Both the position numbers and the translations under genes were made by a program. Of a DNA stretch of 64,000 nt, positions 46,842 through 54,357 are shown piece by piece. How positions within the stretch are numbered: position 1 is the stretch's first letter; every line of letters starts with the position of its first letter. The stretch is from VGJV01 sp964646415 (GTDB lineage Bacteria; Patescibacteriota; Minisyncoccia; UBA6257; 2-01-FULL-56-20), in contig CAZYEL010000002.1 in assembly GCA_964646415.1 (NCBI GenBank), positions 16,691-80,690 of the forward strand. The letters are read 5' to 3'. The notes beneath the pieces were generated by a model. That model searched no databases. It saw only the letters and a list, made by a program, of their open reading frames with translations, and was not told the DNA's origin.

Positions 46842-47723
46842 TTAGAATTTATACTCCCCCATTATTCCCTGCGGCCTGTATAACATAAAGAGAATGAGCG
46901 CCAAGCCATAAACCGCCTGCTGCATATTCGCCGCAATGCTTGCAGGAAATCCCGCAAAGCGCAGCGCTTCGGGAAGCAGTATAAGGATGAGCGCACCCAC
47001 GAGAGACCCCCGGATGTTCGCAAATCCCCCAACCACCACAACGGCAAGGACAAGTACCGAAGTCATTACGTCAAAAGTAGAAGGGTCAATGAACGCGAGG
47101 TATGACGCGAAGAGTGCTCCGGCAAGTCCCGCACACGCGGCAGCAATGCCGGACACCGCAACTTTATACGCAAGCGTATGATACCCGAATACGCGCGCCG
47201 CCTCTTCATCTTCGCGAATCGCTTTGAGCACTCTCCCGAACGAGGAAGATACGACTCTCCGTGCAAACCAATACACCATACCCAGCAAAATAACGGTGAG
47301 AAAAAGAAATAAAATCGGCGTACCAATCCGTATCCCCAGAAAAGTTACGGGCAGCGAGAAGGGGCGGCCGATTCCCGGGATTCCCAGCGGTCCATTCGTA
47401 AGACTTTCCCAATTCACGAATACGCTCACCACAAGATAGTTGAACGCTATGCTTCCAAACACATAGTAGTCGCCCCCCAGCCGCGAGAAAACCCACCCGG
47501 CGCATGCTCCTATCACCGCCGCGATCAATATTCCCGAAAGAGCGGCGAGAAAAAATCCCATGCCGAGCTTGGTCATAAGAATTGCCGCTGCGTAGGCGCC
47601 GATGCCGAAAAATGCCGCATGCATTACGGACACAAGACCGGTGAATCCCACAACCAAATTCAAGCTGACGCCTAAAATGGCGTAGATGGAAAATAAGGTG
47701 GCGAGGTGGATAAAATAAGACAT
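46842..47723 (-). CDS. livM: Branched-chain amino acid-type ABC permease (LivM)
   Basis: Membrane permease of 293 residues with about eight hydrophobic helices. LNLVVGFTGLVSVMHAAFFGIGAYAAAIL (about 21-49) is the LivM/LivH signature region; the coupling loop SSFGRVLKAIREDEEAARVFGYHT (about 160-183) contacts the ATPase. The C-terminal helix ends FMLYRPQGIMGEYKF. A complete system (K, H, M, G, F) is encoded here. Confidence 0.93.
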   Translation of the reverse strand: MSYFIHLATLFSIYAILGVSLNLVVGFTGLVSVMHAAFFGIGAYAAAILMTKLGMGFFLAALSGILIAAVIGACAGWVFSRLGGDYYVFGSIAFNYLVVSVFVNWESLTNGPLGIPGIGRPFSLPVTFLGIRIGTPILFLFLTVILLGMVYWFARRVVSSSFGRVLKAIREDEEAARVFGYHTLAYKVAVSGIAAACAGLAGALFASYLAFIDPSTFDVMTSVLVLAVVVVGGFANIRGSLVGALILILLPEALRFAGFPASIAANMQQAVYGLALILFMLYRPQGIMGEYKF

Positions 47724-47776
47724 AACAAATTACAAAATCCAAAATCCAAAATCCCAGCTTTGATATTTGAGCTTTG

Positions 47777-48646
47777 TCATTTGGATTTTCCTAAGATTCC
47801 CTGCGGTCTGAAAATCAAAAATAGCGTAAGCAACCCGAATGCAATCGCTCCCTTCCACTGGCTTGGGATAAACCAAATTGCAAAGTTTTCAACAAACCCC
47901 AGGAGAAACGCCCCGAGCACTCCTCCCGCCATATTCCCGATACCGCCCACAATGGATGGAATCGCCCCTTCTATCACGATGAATAACCCCATGTTCGGCT
48001 GGATACCGGTGTCCATTCCCACAAGCACTCCCGCAAATCCCGCGAGCGCGGCACCCAGAAAAAATATCCAAGAAATGACGCGATTGGTGTTTATTCCCAA
48101 CATCTTTGCCACCTCCTCGTCATCCGAAAGCGCACGAATCACTTTCCCAAACATCGTAAAGCGCATCAGGAAAAACGATGTGACGCTTACCGCCAGGGCA
48201 AGCCCGATGATCCACAGCTGCACACCGGTAACGGATGCCCCCGCTATCTCAAACACGCGCCCCCCTTGGGAATCGGAGAGCAGAAAAAACTGGCTGCTGA
48301 ATATCACCGAGAGTATGGCTTGCGCAACAGTAAACAGCCCAAGCGATGCAACAAAATGTGCCAGGGGTTTCGCGCGCCGCTTCCGCAGCGGCTTAAACAC
48401 AAATATATCCGAAAGCGCCCCGGCAGCACCTCCGGCAAGCGTTCCCAAAATCATGCTCGGCAAGATTCCCCACCCCATCCCCCGCAACACGAAAAACGCT
48501 CCATACGCGCCCACGGCGGCGTAGCTCCCGTGCGCCATGTTAATGAACCGTGTCGCTCCGAAAATAAGATTGAATCCGAGCGTGATAAGCGTATATATCG
48601 CTCCCGCAATCAGGCTGTTCGCGACAAGCTGGGCGAAAATGTCCAT
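47777..48646 (-). CDS. livH: Branched-chain amino acid-type ABC permease (LivH)
   Basis: Membrane permease of 289 residues. AGAIYTLITLGFNLIFGATRFINMAHGSYAAVGAY (about 14-48) is the typical LivH start. The coupling loop TMFGKVIRALSDDEEVAKMLGIN (about 164-186) and the C-terminus FLIFRPQGILGK agree. It heads the membrane part of the operon, 158 bases after livK, in a spacer with TTAAGC/GATAA-type repeats. Confidence 0.93.
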   Translation of the reverse strand: MDIFAQLVANSLIAGAIYTLITLGFNLIFGATRFINMAHGSYAAVGAYGAFFVLRGMGWGILPSMILGTLAGGAAGALSDIFVFKPLRKRRAKPLAHFVASLGLFTVAQAILSVIFSSQFFLLSDSQGGRVFEIAGASVTGVQLWIIGLALAVSVTSFFLMRFTMFGKVIRALSDDEEVAKMLGINTNRVISWIFFLGAALAGFAGVLVGMDTGIQPNMGLFIVIEGAIPSIVGGIGNMAGGVLGAFLLGFVENFAIWFIPSQWKGAIAFGLLTLFLIFRPQGILGKSK

Positions 48647-48804
48647 AGAAAGCGTTAAGCTTTAAGTGATAAACGATAAGAAAAAACCGCGCATACGCAA
48701 GATTCAGTAATTCTAGCGGGTTATGAAGCAAAAAAGCAAAAGCCCCGCAGAATGGGGCCTTTGCCACTTATCACTTATCGCTTCGCACTCAAGCAATATT
48801 CCTG

Positions 48805-49968
48805 CTATTTCTGCTCCGCCGCCTTCCCGTCCTTCACCACTTTCACGATGTAGCTTGCACTTACCGGGTCGCCATTCGCATCAAATGCAACTTTCGCCGC
48901 AGAAACGCCTCCAGTGTACTCGGTTTTATAGAGCTCGTTCTTTATCGCCGTGGAGTCGGTTCCAACCTTCGCCATCACCTGCGCGAGAATCTTGATGCCA
49001 TCGTACGCCCCGGGGCTGCATGCAATCACATTCTCACTCCCCGTTTTTTCTTTCATCTTCGCCTTAAACGCATCCGAGAGCGGGGCTGACACCACCGTGA
49101 ACAAAGCTCCTTCTCCCGCAGCTCCCACATCGGTCCAAACCTTCGGGTCATCCCAAGCGTCCGCGCCAAAGAGTGGTACGCCAAGCTTCAAATCTGCCGC
49201 CTGCTTAATGCCGATAATTGAGTCTCCGGTATAGCCCGCGAAGTAAACAATGTCGGGTTTTGCGGCTTTGATTTTGGTAATCTGCGTTCTAAGATCACGC
49301 ACCGCCTGGTCATACCCTTCGCTCGCAACAACCGTACCTCCAAGCTTTACGAATGTATCCTTAAACACGCCGCTTACCCCCACCCCCCAATCGCTTTTCA
49401 CATAGAGAACACCCACCTTCCGTTTCCCCAACGTCGCATAAGCGTAGTTTGCACCAAATGTTCCCTGAAGAAGGTCAGAGGGATAATCCCGGAAAATATA
49501 ATCTCCCGCCTGCGTAACCGAAGGCGCCGAAGAGCAGTACGAGAGCACCACGCGCTTTGCCTGCTCCGCCGCGCTCGCAAACGCCATTGTCTCGCCCGAG
49601 CAGGCACCGCCAAGAATCACCGGCACATTATCCGCATTAATAAGCTTGTTCGCCGCATCCGAGCCGTCTTTTCCATTACACCTCCCGTCTTCGTAAATCA
49701 CCCGAAGCGGGCGGCCGTTTACTCCCCCGGCAGCGTTTACCTCTTCAAGTGCAATCTCCACTGCGGCTTTCGCGTTCTGCCCAAGATTCGCCGTGTCCCC
49801 CGTAAGCGGCCCGATAAACCCGATGGTTATGGGTTGCGCCACAGCCTGCCCGGGCGCCGCCGGACCGTTCGCCGTCTCCGGCGACTGGAGCAAGGCATAC
49901 ACCCCCGCAAGCACCGCTATGATAATTACCACTCCCAACACCAATCTTCCTGAACTGTTCATGTCCAA
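48805..49968 (-). CDS. livK: Liv-type substrate-binding protein, membrane anchored
   Basis: Periplasmic-binding-protein type I (Leu/Ile/Val-binding) protein of 387 residues. Instead of a lipobox it has an uncleaved-looking N-terminal helix (LVLGVVIIIAVLAGVYALL, about 9-27) and a Pro/Ala linker. The domain opens ITIGFIGPLTGDTANLGQNAKAAVEIALEEVNAAGGVNGRPL (about 47-88). PVILGGACSGETMAFASAAE (about 115-134) is the ligand-pocket Ser region, and VYFAGYTGDSIIGIKQAADL is in the second lobe. Substrate could be branched-chain amino acids, amides, urea or short peptides; sequence alone does not settle it. First gene of the operon. Confidence 0.92.
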   Translation of the reverse strand: MDMNSSGRLVLGVVIIIAVLAGVYALLQSPETANGPAAPGQAVAQPITIGFIGPLTGDTANLGQNAKAAVEIALEEVNAAGGVNGRPLRVIYEDGRCNGKDGSDAANKLINADNVPVILGGACSGETMAFASAAEQAKRVVLSYCSSAPSVTQAGDYIFRDYPSDLLQGTFGANYAYATLGKRKVGVLYVKSDWGVGVSGVFKDTFVKLGGTVVASEGYDQAVRDLRTQITKIKAAKPDIVYFAGYTGDSIIGIKQAADLKLGVPLFGADAWDDPKVWTDVGAAGEGALFTVVSAPLSDAFKAKMKEKTGSENVIACSPGAYDGIKILAQVMAKVGTDSTAIKNELYKTEYTGGVSAAKVAFDANGDPVSASYIVKVVKDGKAAEQK

Positions 49969-50066
49969 TATAAATATAAAATAGGTGACCTTTTATTTGC
50001 CTTCATTTTACTACCCTCCCAACATAGGATGCAAGCCTCCGTTCTTTTGGTAGTTTATGATGAAGT

Positions 50067-50095
50067 TTGCGGGCAACGCCTTTTTGTTTTACCAT
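50067..50095 (+). promoter_or_regulatory. Promoter of tRNA-Val
   Basis: TTGCGG (50067-50072), 17-base spacer, TACCAT (50090-50095), 12 bases before the tRNA. Same -35 and spacing as the tRNA-Glu promoter. Confidence 0.6.
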
Positions 50096-50107
50096 CTTCA
50101 ATTGTAA

Positions 50108-50179
50108 GCGCGTTTAGCTCAGTGGCAGAGCGTTCCGTTCACATCGGAAAGGTCGCAGGTCCGATCCCTGCAACGCGCA
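50108..50179 (+). tRNA. tRNA-Val (CAC)
   Basis: 72-base cloverleaf. Acceptor GCGCGTT/AACGCGC perfectly paired, discriminator A, no encoded CCA. Anticodon stem TTCCG/CGGAA with loop TTCACAT gives anticodon CAC. T-arm GCAGG-TCCGATC-CCTGC has TCC in place of the usual TTC. Confidence 0.93.
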
Positions 50180-50187
50180 CAAATAAC

Positions 50188-50213
50188 AAAAGAGCGGCTC
50201 CCGCCGCTCTTTT
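50188..50213. terminator. Intrinsic terminator after tRNA-Val
   Basis: AAAAGAGCGGC and its complement around TCCC. Works in both directions: end of tRNA-Val (plus) and of rplL (minus). Confidence 0.9.
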
Positions 50214-50250
50214 GCATTTCTGCGCCCTACTGCTTACTACATACCACCTA

Positions 50251-50616
50251 CTATTCTATAACCGCCTTCGCCCCCGCCGCTTCGAGTTTCTTTTTTACTT
50301 CCTCCGCCTCTTCCTTCTTCAATCCTTCCTTCACCGTCTTCGGCGCGGCGTCCACCAAGTCCTTCGCTTCTTTGAGTCCCAGGCTCGTTACCTCGCGGAT
50401 AACCTTGATGACATTAATCTTTGTCGCACCCGACTCCTTAAGCACCACATTGAAGCTCGTCTGCTCCTCTACGGCGGCGGCCGGCGCGCCTCCGCCGGAA
50501 GCTACGGCGGCCGAAGCCGAAATACCGAACTTTTCTTCAAGCTTCTTCACCAACTCCGCAAGCTCAACCACGGTGAGCGTTTCCACCTTCGCAATGATGT
50601 CGTTAAGTTTTTCCAT
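50251..50616 (-). CDS. rplL: Ribosomal protein bL12 (L7/L12)
   Basis: Stalk protein that recruits translation factors. Start at 50616 (MEKLNDIIAKVETLTVVEL), 121 residues. N-terminal dimerisation helices 1-35, Ala/Gly hinge (SASAAVASGGGAPAAAVEEQ, about 34-53) and the factor-binding C-terminal domain (TSFNVVLKESGATKINVIKVIREVTSLGLKEAKDLVDAAPKTVKEGL). Follows rplJ with a repeat element between. Confidence 0.97.
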   Translation of the reverse strand: MEKLNDIIAKVETLTVVELAELVKKLEEKFGISASAAVASGGGAPAAAVEEQTSFNVVLKESGATKINVIKVIREVTSLGLKEAKDLVDAAPKTVKEGLKKEEAEEVKKKLEAAGAKAVIE

Positions 50617-50623
50617 GTTCTTT

Positions 50624-50706
50624 ATCAACGAATATCGAATGGATTGCGAATGACCCAATAAAACCTCGCAATTCGTAAATTCGTAAAATATTCGTTATTC
50701 GATGAT
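50624..50706. repeat. CGAATA intergenic repeat between rplJ and rplL
   Basis: 83-bp imperfect inverted repeat with the same ends as 44090-44159 and 51258-51336. It begins 8 bases upstream of the rplL ATG. Confidence 0.8.
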
Positions 50707-50724
50707 TTACCCTTACGACCTTTT

Positions 50725-51249
50725 CTAGGTTTTGGCCTGTTTTGATTTTTCCTGGAGCAAATACATAAATGAGCGCAACGGCGCCGCAAACATACCGAGA
50801 AGCTGGGCCAGCAAAACCTCGCGCGGCGGGAGCTTGCCGATGAAGAGCACCTGGTCCGCGCCTACAGGGATTTTTCCTTTCGCGTCATATGCGCCCAAGA
50901 TGTGCTTCACCCACATTCCCTTCTCGCCCCCTTCCGGCACTTCAAGCTTCGAGAAAAAGTTGTACACGGGCCCGCTGATTTTCTCCATATTGCCCTTCGA
51001 GAAAATCGTTCCCACCGAGCCGCCGAACTGCTTCACATCGTATGCAATCCCCTTCTCCTTCAAAAGCACGTTCAAAAGCCGCTTCTTGATGACAAGAAAC
51101 TCGGCGCCCGCTTCGCGCGCCGCTTTCCGCAGCTTCTTCAGGTTCTCGTTCGAAACGCGCGAAAAATCCGCGAAGACGACTGCTTCGCTTTCCGCAAGGA
51201 GCTTCCGCCCCTTTTCGAGTTCCGATGCTTTTTGGGATTTGGTCTTCAT
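50725..51249 (-). CDS. rplJ: Ribosomal protein uL10
   Basis: Stalk base protein, 174 residues. N-terminal rRNA-binding domain with VVFADFSRVSNENLKKLRKAAREAGAEFLVIKKRLLN (about 24-60), and C-terminal helix (LLAQLLGMFAAPLRSFMYLLQEKSKQ) that carries L12 dimers. An L10-leader RNA lies upstream, so the operon is probably feedback-controlled by L10(L12) binding. Confidence 0.96.
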   Translation of the reverse strand: MKTKSQKASELEKGRKLLAESEAVVFADFSRVSNENLKKLRKAAREAGAEFLVIKKRLLNVLLKEKGIAYDVKQFGGSVGTIFSKGNMEKISGPVYNFFSKLEVPEGGEKGMWVKHILGAYDAKGKIPVGADQVLFIGKLPPREVLLAQLLGMFAAPLRSFMYLLQEKSKQAKT

Positions 51250-51257
51250 GGTTCTCC

Positions 51258-51336
51258 ATCAACGAATATCGAATTGAGAACGAATAAACGAATGAATCTC
51301 ATTCGCAAATTCGTACAATATTCGTTATTCGCTGAT
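51258..51336. repeat. CGAATA intergenic repeat between the L10 leader and rplJ
   Basis: 79-bp imperfect inverted repeat of the same family, inserted in the untranslated leader 9 bases upstream of the rplJ ATG. Confidence 0.8.
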
Positions 51337-51357
51337 TATAAATAAAAACAGCCCCCT

Positions 51358-51438
51358 CCAAAGGCCGTCCGAGAATGACGATGACTCGTCATATTTCCTC
51401 GGCGGGGCTTACTCCTTGCGAATGCCCGCTGTCTTTGG
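51358..51438 (-). promoter_or_regulatory. Ribosomal L10 leader RNA
   Basis: Transcribed sequence begins CCAAAGACAGCGGGCA, contains GCCCCGCCGAGGAA and ends CTCGGACGGCCTTTGG. Outer pairing CCAAAG/CTTTGG and the GCCGAGGAA kink-type internal loop match the known L10 leader that binds L10(L12)4. An inner hairpin ATGACGA/TCGTCAT supports the fold. Confidence 0.85.
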
Positions 51439-51446
51439 ATTTGGGT

Positions 51447-51474
51447 ACTATAGCATGCGCCCCACCGACGTCAA
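51447..51474 (-). promoter_or_regulatory. Promoter of rplJ-rplL
   Basis: TTGACG (51474-51469), 16-base spacer, extended -10 TGCTATAGT (hexamer 51452-51447). Transcription would start next to the L10 leader. Confidence 0.8.
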
Positions 51475-51480
51475 CCTCCC

Positions 51481-52098
51481 TTAATGGTTATGTTGCTTGA
51501 TCGCAAACACATGCGTTTTTTCTGCCGGGGAATCCTCGGCGAGAAGAAGCAGCTCCGAATTTCCGAAGTGAAACATGGAGAGGACACGCTCCCACGGAAG
51601 GCCATAATACGCCGCATAGAGCATCTTCCCCATATCGCCATGCCCGACAAGAAGCACGTTCCCTTCGGCGTGCTTCTCTTTCACCCAGTAGATTACCTTT
51701 CTGCTCCGCTCCATCTCTTCCGGGAATGTTTCCGCGCCCTGGGGATTGATGAAATAAACCACCGGGTCGGCTTTGATGATGTCGGGGGTGCACAGCTTTT
51801 CGATGTCCTGCACCCGCTTTCCCGTCATAACGCCGAAATCCCGCTCGGTGAGGTCATCAAGCACGACGGGCGCTTTCGCTCCCAGCCCCTCCGCAATAAT
51901 CTCCGCCGTACGCCGCGCCCGTACAAGAGGCGAGGCATAAATCGCATCAAACGGAATCCCCTGCGTTTTGATGTTTGCCGCAAGCCGCTCCGCCTGGGCC
52001 ATACCGAGCTTCGTGAGCGGCGTATCGCGCCGCCCGTTCAAGATACCTTTCGCATTGTCCTCGTCCTGCCCGTGCCGGGCAAGATATATCCGAAGCAT
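51481..52098 (-). CDS. Histidine phosphatase family protein
   Basis: Phosphoglycerate-mutase-like protein of 205 residues, start MLRIYLARHGQDEDN (52098). RHGQ (8-11) carries the nucleophilic His, ASPLVRARRTAEII (about 56-69) is conserved and VLLVGHGDMGKML (about 150-162) holds the second His. It resembles broad-specificity phosphatases such as PhoE or alpha-ribazole phosphatase more than true mutases. Divergent from gpsA with 48 bases between starts. Confidence 0.88.
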   Translation of the reverse strand: MLRIYLARHGQDEDNAKGILNGRRDTPLTKLGMAQAERLAANIKTQGIPFDAIYASPLVRARRTAEIIAEGLGAKAPVVLDDLTERDFGVMTGKRVQDIEKLCTPDIIKADPVVYFINPQGAETFPEEMERSRKVIYWVKEKHAEGNVLLVGHGDMGKMLYAAYYGLPWERVLSMFHFGNSELLLLAEDSPAEKTHVFAIKQHNH

Positions 52099-52146
52099 GC
52101 AAGTAGCATAATGCATTTTGTGTCAATTTGGGATACACTCAAAGCA

Positions 52147-53046
52147 ATGGAAAAGCGGGATGTCTTGATTATCGGCGCGGGAGAACTGGGACGCGCGATA
52201 AAAAAAGTGCTTGCGGAAAAGCGGGTGCGTCCCGCGCTGTGGGACAAGACTCCCGGGAAGGTTCCGCATCAAAAACCTCTCTCCGCTACCGCCCCGCGCG
52301 CCGCAATTATTCTTTTGTGCGTCCCCTCGTGGGCGCTGCGCGAGGTTGCAAGAGGGATACAACCGTACCTCGCGCGCGGAGCGACCCTCGTCACGTTCGC
52401 AAAGGGGCTTGAGCATACCTCGCACGAAACCGCCGCGGAACTCCTTGCACGGCTCCTGCCGCAACAGCAAACCGCATTCATCGGAGGTCCGATGCTTGCG
52501 GAAGAATTAGAGATAAAGAAAGGCGGCATGGGCATCCTTGCATCAACGAATGTGCGGGCGCGGACACAGGTGCACGAACTCTTCCGCGGAAGCTCGCTCC
52601 GCCTTGAGTGCATGGGCGACCCGCGGAGCACGGCACTCGCCGGAGTCCTCAAAAACATTTACGCAATCGGGCTTGGCATCGCGACGGCGCTCCAGTGGGG
52701 AGACAACCGCAAAGGCTGGTTCGCGAGTGCCGCGTTCCGTGAAATAAGCGGCATCCTGCGGGAACTCCGCGCCGCGCCGGACGCGGCGTACAGCGCTGCG
52801 GGCCTGGGCGATTTCCTCGCGACCGGTTACAGCGGCTACTCAAGCAACCACCACGTGGGACTCGAACTTATCAGGAAAGGCCGCGCGGAACGCCGGAGCG
52901 AAGGCACGTATTCCCTCCCCACGGTACTGGTACTCCTCGGGAAAAAGAAAAGGCGCTATGTGATTCTCACCGCGCTTGAAGCGGTCACCCTCCGCCGCGC
53001 AGATGCCACGAAAGCGTTCGAGAAACTCTTCAGCGAAACGTGTTGA
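52147..53046 (+). CDS. gpsA: Glycerol-3-phosphate dehydrogenase [NAD(P)+]
   Basis: Makes sn-glycerol 3-phosphate for phospholipids. Start at 52147 (MEKRDVLIIGAGELGRAIKK), 299 residues, somewhat short. Rossmann loop GAGELG (10-15), VTFAKGLEH (about 83-91), FIGGPMLAEELEIKKGG (about 113-129, with PxxAxE), LKNIYAIGLGIATALQWGDNRKGWF (catalytic Lys, about 167-191) and GLGDFLATGYSGYSSNHHVGLELIRKG (about 220-246). Its presence suggests the cell makes at least part of its ester-linked lipids. Transcribed divergently from a histidine phosphatase. Confidence 0.92.
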   Translation: MEKRDVLIIGAGELGRAIKKVLAEKRVRPALWDKTPGKVPHQKPLSATAPRAAIILLCVPSWALREVARGIQPYLARGATLVTFAKGLEHTSHETAAELLARLLPQQQTAFIGGPMLAEELEIKKGGMGILASTNVRARTQVHELFRGSSLRLECMGDPRSTALAGVLKNIYAIGLGIATALQWGDNRKGWFASAAFREISGILRELRAAPDAAYSAAGLGDFLATGYSGYSSNHHVGLELIRKGRAERRSEGTYSLPTVLVLLGKKKRRYVILTALEAVTLRRADATKAFEKLFSETC

Positions 53047-53320
53047 TGAGAACCCATTTCAAAACCCTTTCCGCGACCGCGTTCCTGCTGGTGGCGCTGA
53101 TCCGGCAAGGCGCGACGAGGAAGCTGTGCTTCGTGCACTGCGACGAGGAGCAACACCGCCGGGCGGCACCATCAGCGGAACCCGAAGGGATACGGCGAAT
53201 ATTCGCGATGGTCTGCGTCGTTCCTCCTTGGAGTACCACAGGGGTATACCGTCGTCGTCACTTCTTGCCCTCACAAAAATTCGCTCGTATCGCGGCCGGA
53301 AGAGGGTTGTGAAATGGGTG

Positions 53321-53773
53321 CTACCTCCTTCGCAACGCGAGATACTCTTTTACGCCTGCAAGCCACCCGCCGGAAAAATAATCCTCCGGTTTGAATGTTT
53401 TGATATCCACCCACTGCATTTCGGTGTGCGCGGACGAAAGATGCGCTTCGCCCTCCTCAAGCTTCGCTTCGTACCCGATTGCGAATATCCGTACGAGCGG
53501 CTTCTCCGGCGTCGCCTCCACCCGCTCATGGCGCATAAACACCACTGGTTCCCCAATTGCATATGCAATTCCCTCGCCCAACTCCTCGCGCATTTTTCGC
53601 CGCAGAATATCTTCAAGCGGCGTCTTGAACTCGGCGGCGGTGATTCTCCCGCCGGGCAAGTCCCATCTGGCAGTTGCCGGACCGAATTTGTCTTTCAAAA
53701 TCAAAAGTTGCCCCTCGCGCTCGAGGAAAGCCTTTACCGCGACGAAATACGCGTCTTTGACAACAGGCGGCAT
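53321..53773 (-). CDS. NUDIX hydrolase
   Basis: A 150-residue NUDIX protein: VAVKAFLEREGQLLILKDKFG, then WDLPGGRITAAEFKTPLEDILRRKMREELGEGI (about 37-69). The box is GRITAAEFKTPLEDILRRKMREELGEG, with one residue more than the consensus between Gly and the first Glu region. Substrate unknown. It starts directly after the stop of the next NUDIX gene with no spacer, and is the last gene of the run that starts with the phosphoribosyltransferase at 57073. Confidence 0.85.
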   Translation of the reverse strand: MPPVVKDAYFVAVKAFLEREGQLLILKDKFGPATARWDLPGGRITAAEFKTPLEDILRRKMREELGEGIAYAIGEPVVFMRHERVEATPEKPLVRIFAIGYEAKLEEGEAHLSSAHTEMQWVDIKTFKPEDYFSGGWLAGVKEYLALRRR

Positions 53774-54352
53774 TTACGGAAATAGGATTTTCCTAAACTC
53801 CTCCTTTTTCTTCGCATCACACTTCGCGCGGAGCATGTAATTCTTGAACTCGGCAGACATCCAGAAACGCGGGTCGTCAACCAAACCAAGAAATGCGTCA
53901 AACGAGATGAGGCGCGTGCCGATTTTCTCTCCTGCGTCGAGCTGCGGCTCGGCGGTTTTTGCGCAGTCGCGGGCGATGAAATAATACACGTCATGGAGTA
54001 TCTTGCTGTTATCCCGTCCGTGCTTCATAAAAAGCGACCACTGCGCCGACGTGTAACCCGTCTCTTCAAGAAGTTCCCGCTTCGCCTCTTCAAGCGGGTC
54101 TTCTCCCTTGTCCGCCCTCCCGCTCGGCAAGTTTATGTTTCCCAGCCTGTCCGGCTGGTCCTGTTCCTCAATAAGAAGCTTGTCACCCACCGTCGCAAAT
54201 ACTTCGATAGTCGGATAACGCCACACCCTCTCAAATGTCCCGCTGGTCCCATCAAACAACTTCTGCTCCCACTGCCACACCTCGAAAATCTCGCCCTTAA
54301 ACACCCGCTTGGCGTTTACGGGAAGACCTTCTCTTGGCGTAACATCATTCAT
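53774..54352 (-). CDS. NUDIX hydrolase, ADP-sugar pyrophosphatase type
   Basis: A 192-residue NUDIX protein. KRVFKGEIFEVWQWEQKLFDG and FERVWRYPTIEVFATVGDKLLIEEQDQP are typical of ADP-ribose/ADP-sugar pyrophosphatases. The NUDIX box is GRADKGEDPLEEAKRELLEETGY (about 78-100). The C-terminal half (FISFDAFL-like and FWMSAEFKNYML) is longer than in the other window members. It lies 5 bases after the ABC exporter gene. Substrate assignment is inferred from the N-terminal pattern. Confidence 0.86.
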   Translation of the reverse strand: MNDVTPREGLPVNAKRVFKGEIFEVWQWEQKLFDGTSGTFERVWRYPTIEVFATVGDKLLIEEQDQPDRLGNINLPSGRADKGEDPLEEAKRELLEETGYTSAQWSLFMKHGRDNSKILHDVYYFIARDCAKTAEPQLDAGEKIGTRLISFDAFLGLVDDPRFWMSAEFKNYMLRAKCDAKKKEEFRKILFP

Positions 54353-54357
54353 CGTTT

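Noticed and set aside
44090..51336. CRISPR array from the repeated CGAATA words
   Set aside because: Copies are singletons far apart, with inverted-repeat ends and no regular spacers or cas genes.
53040..53312. Plus-strand ORF of 90 codons after gpsA
   Set aside because: The start looks slightly like a signal peptide, but no conserved pattern follows and the opposite strand is also open. I see nothing certain in 53047-53320.
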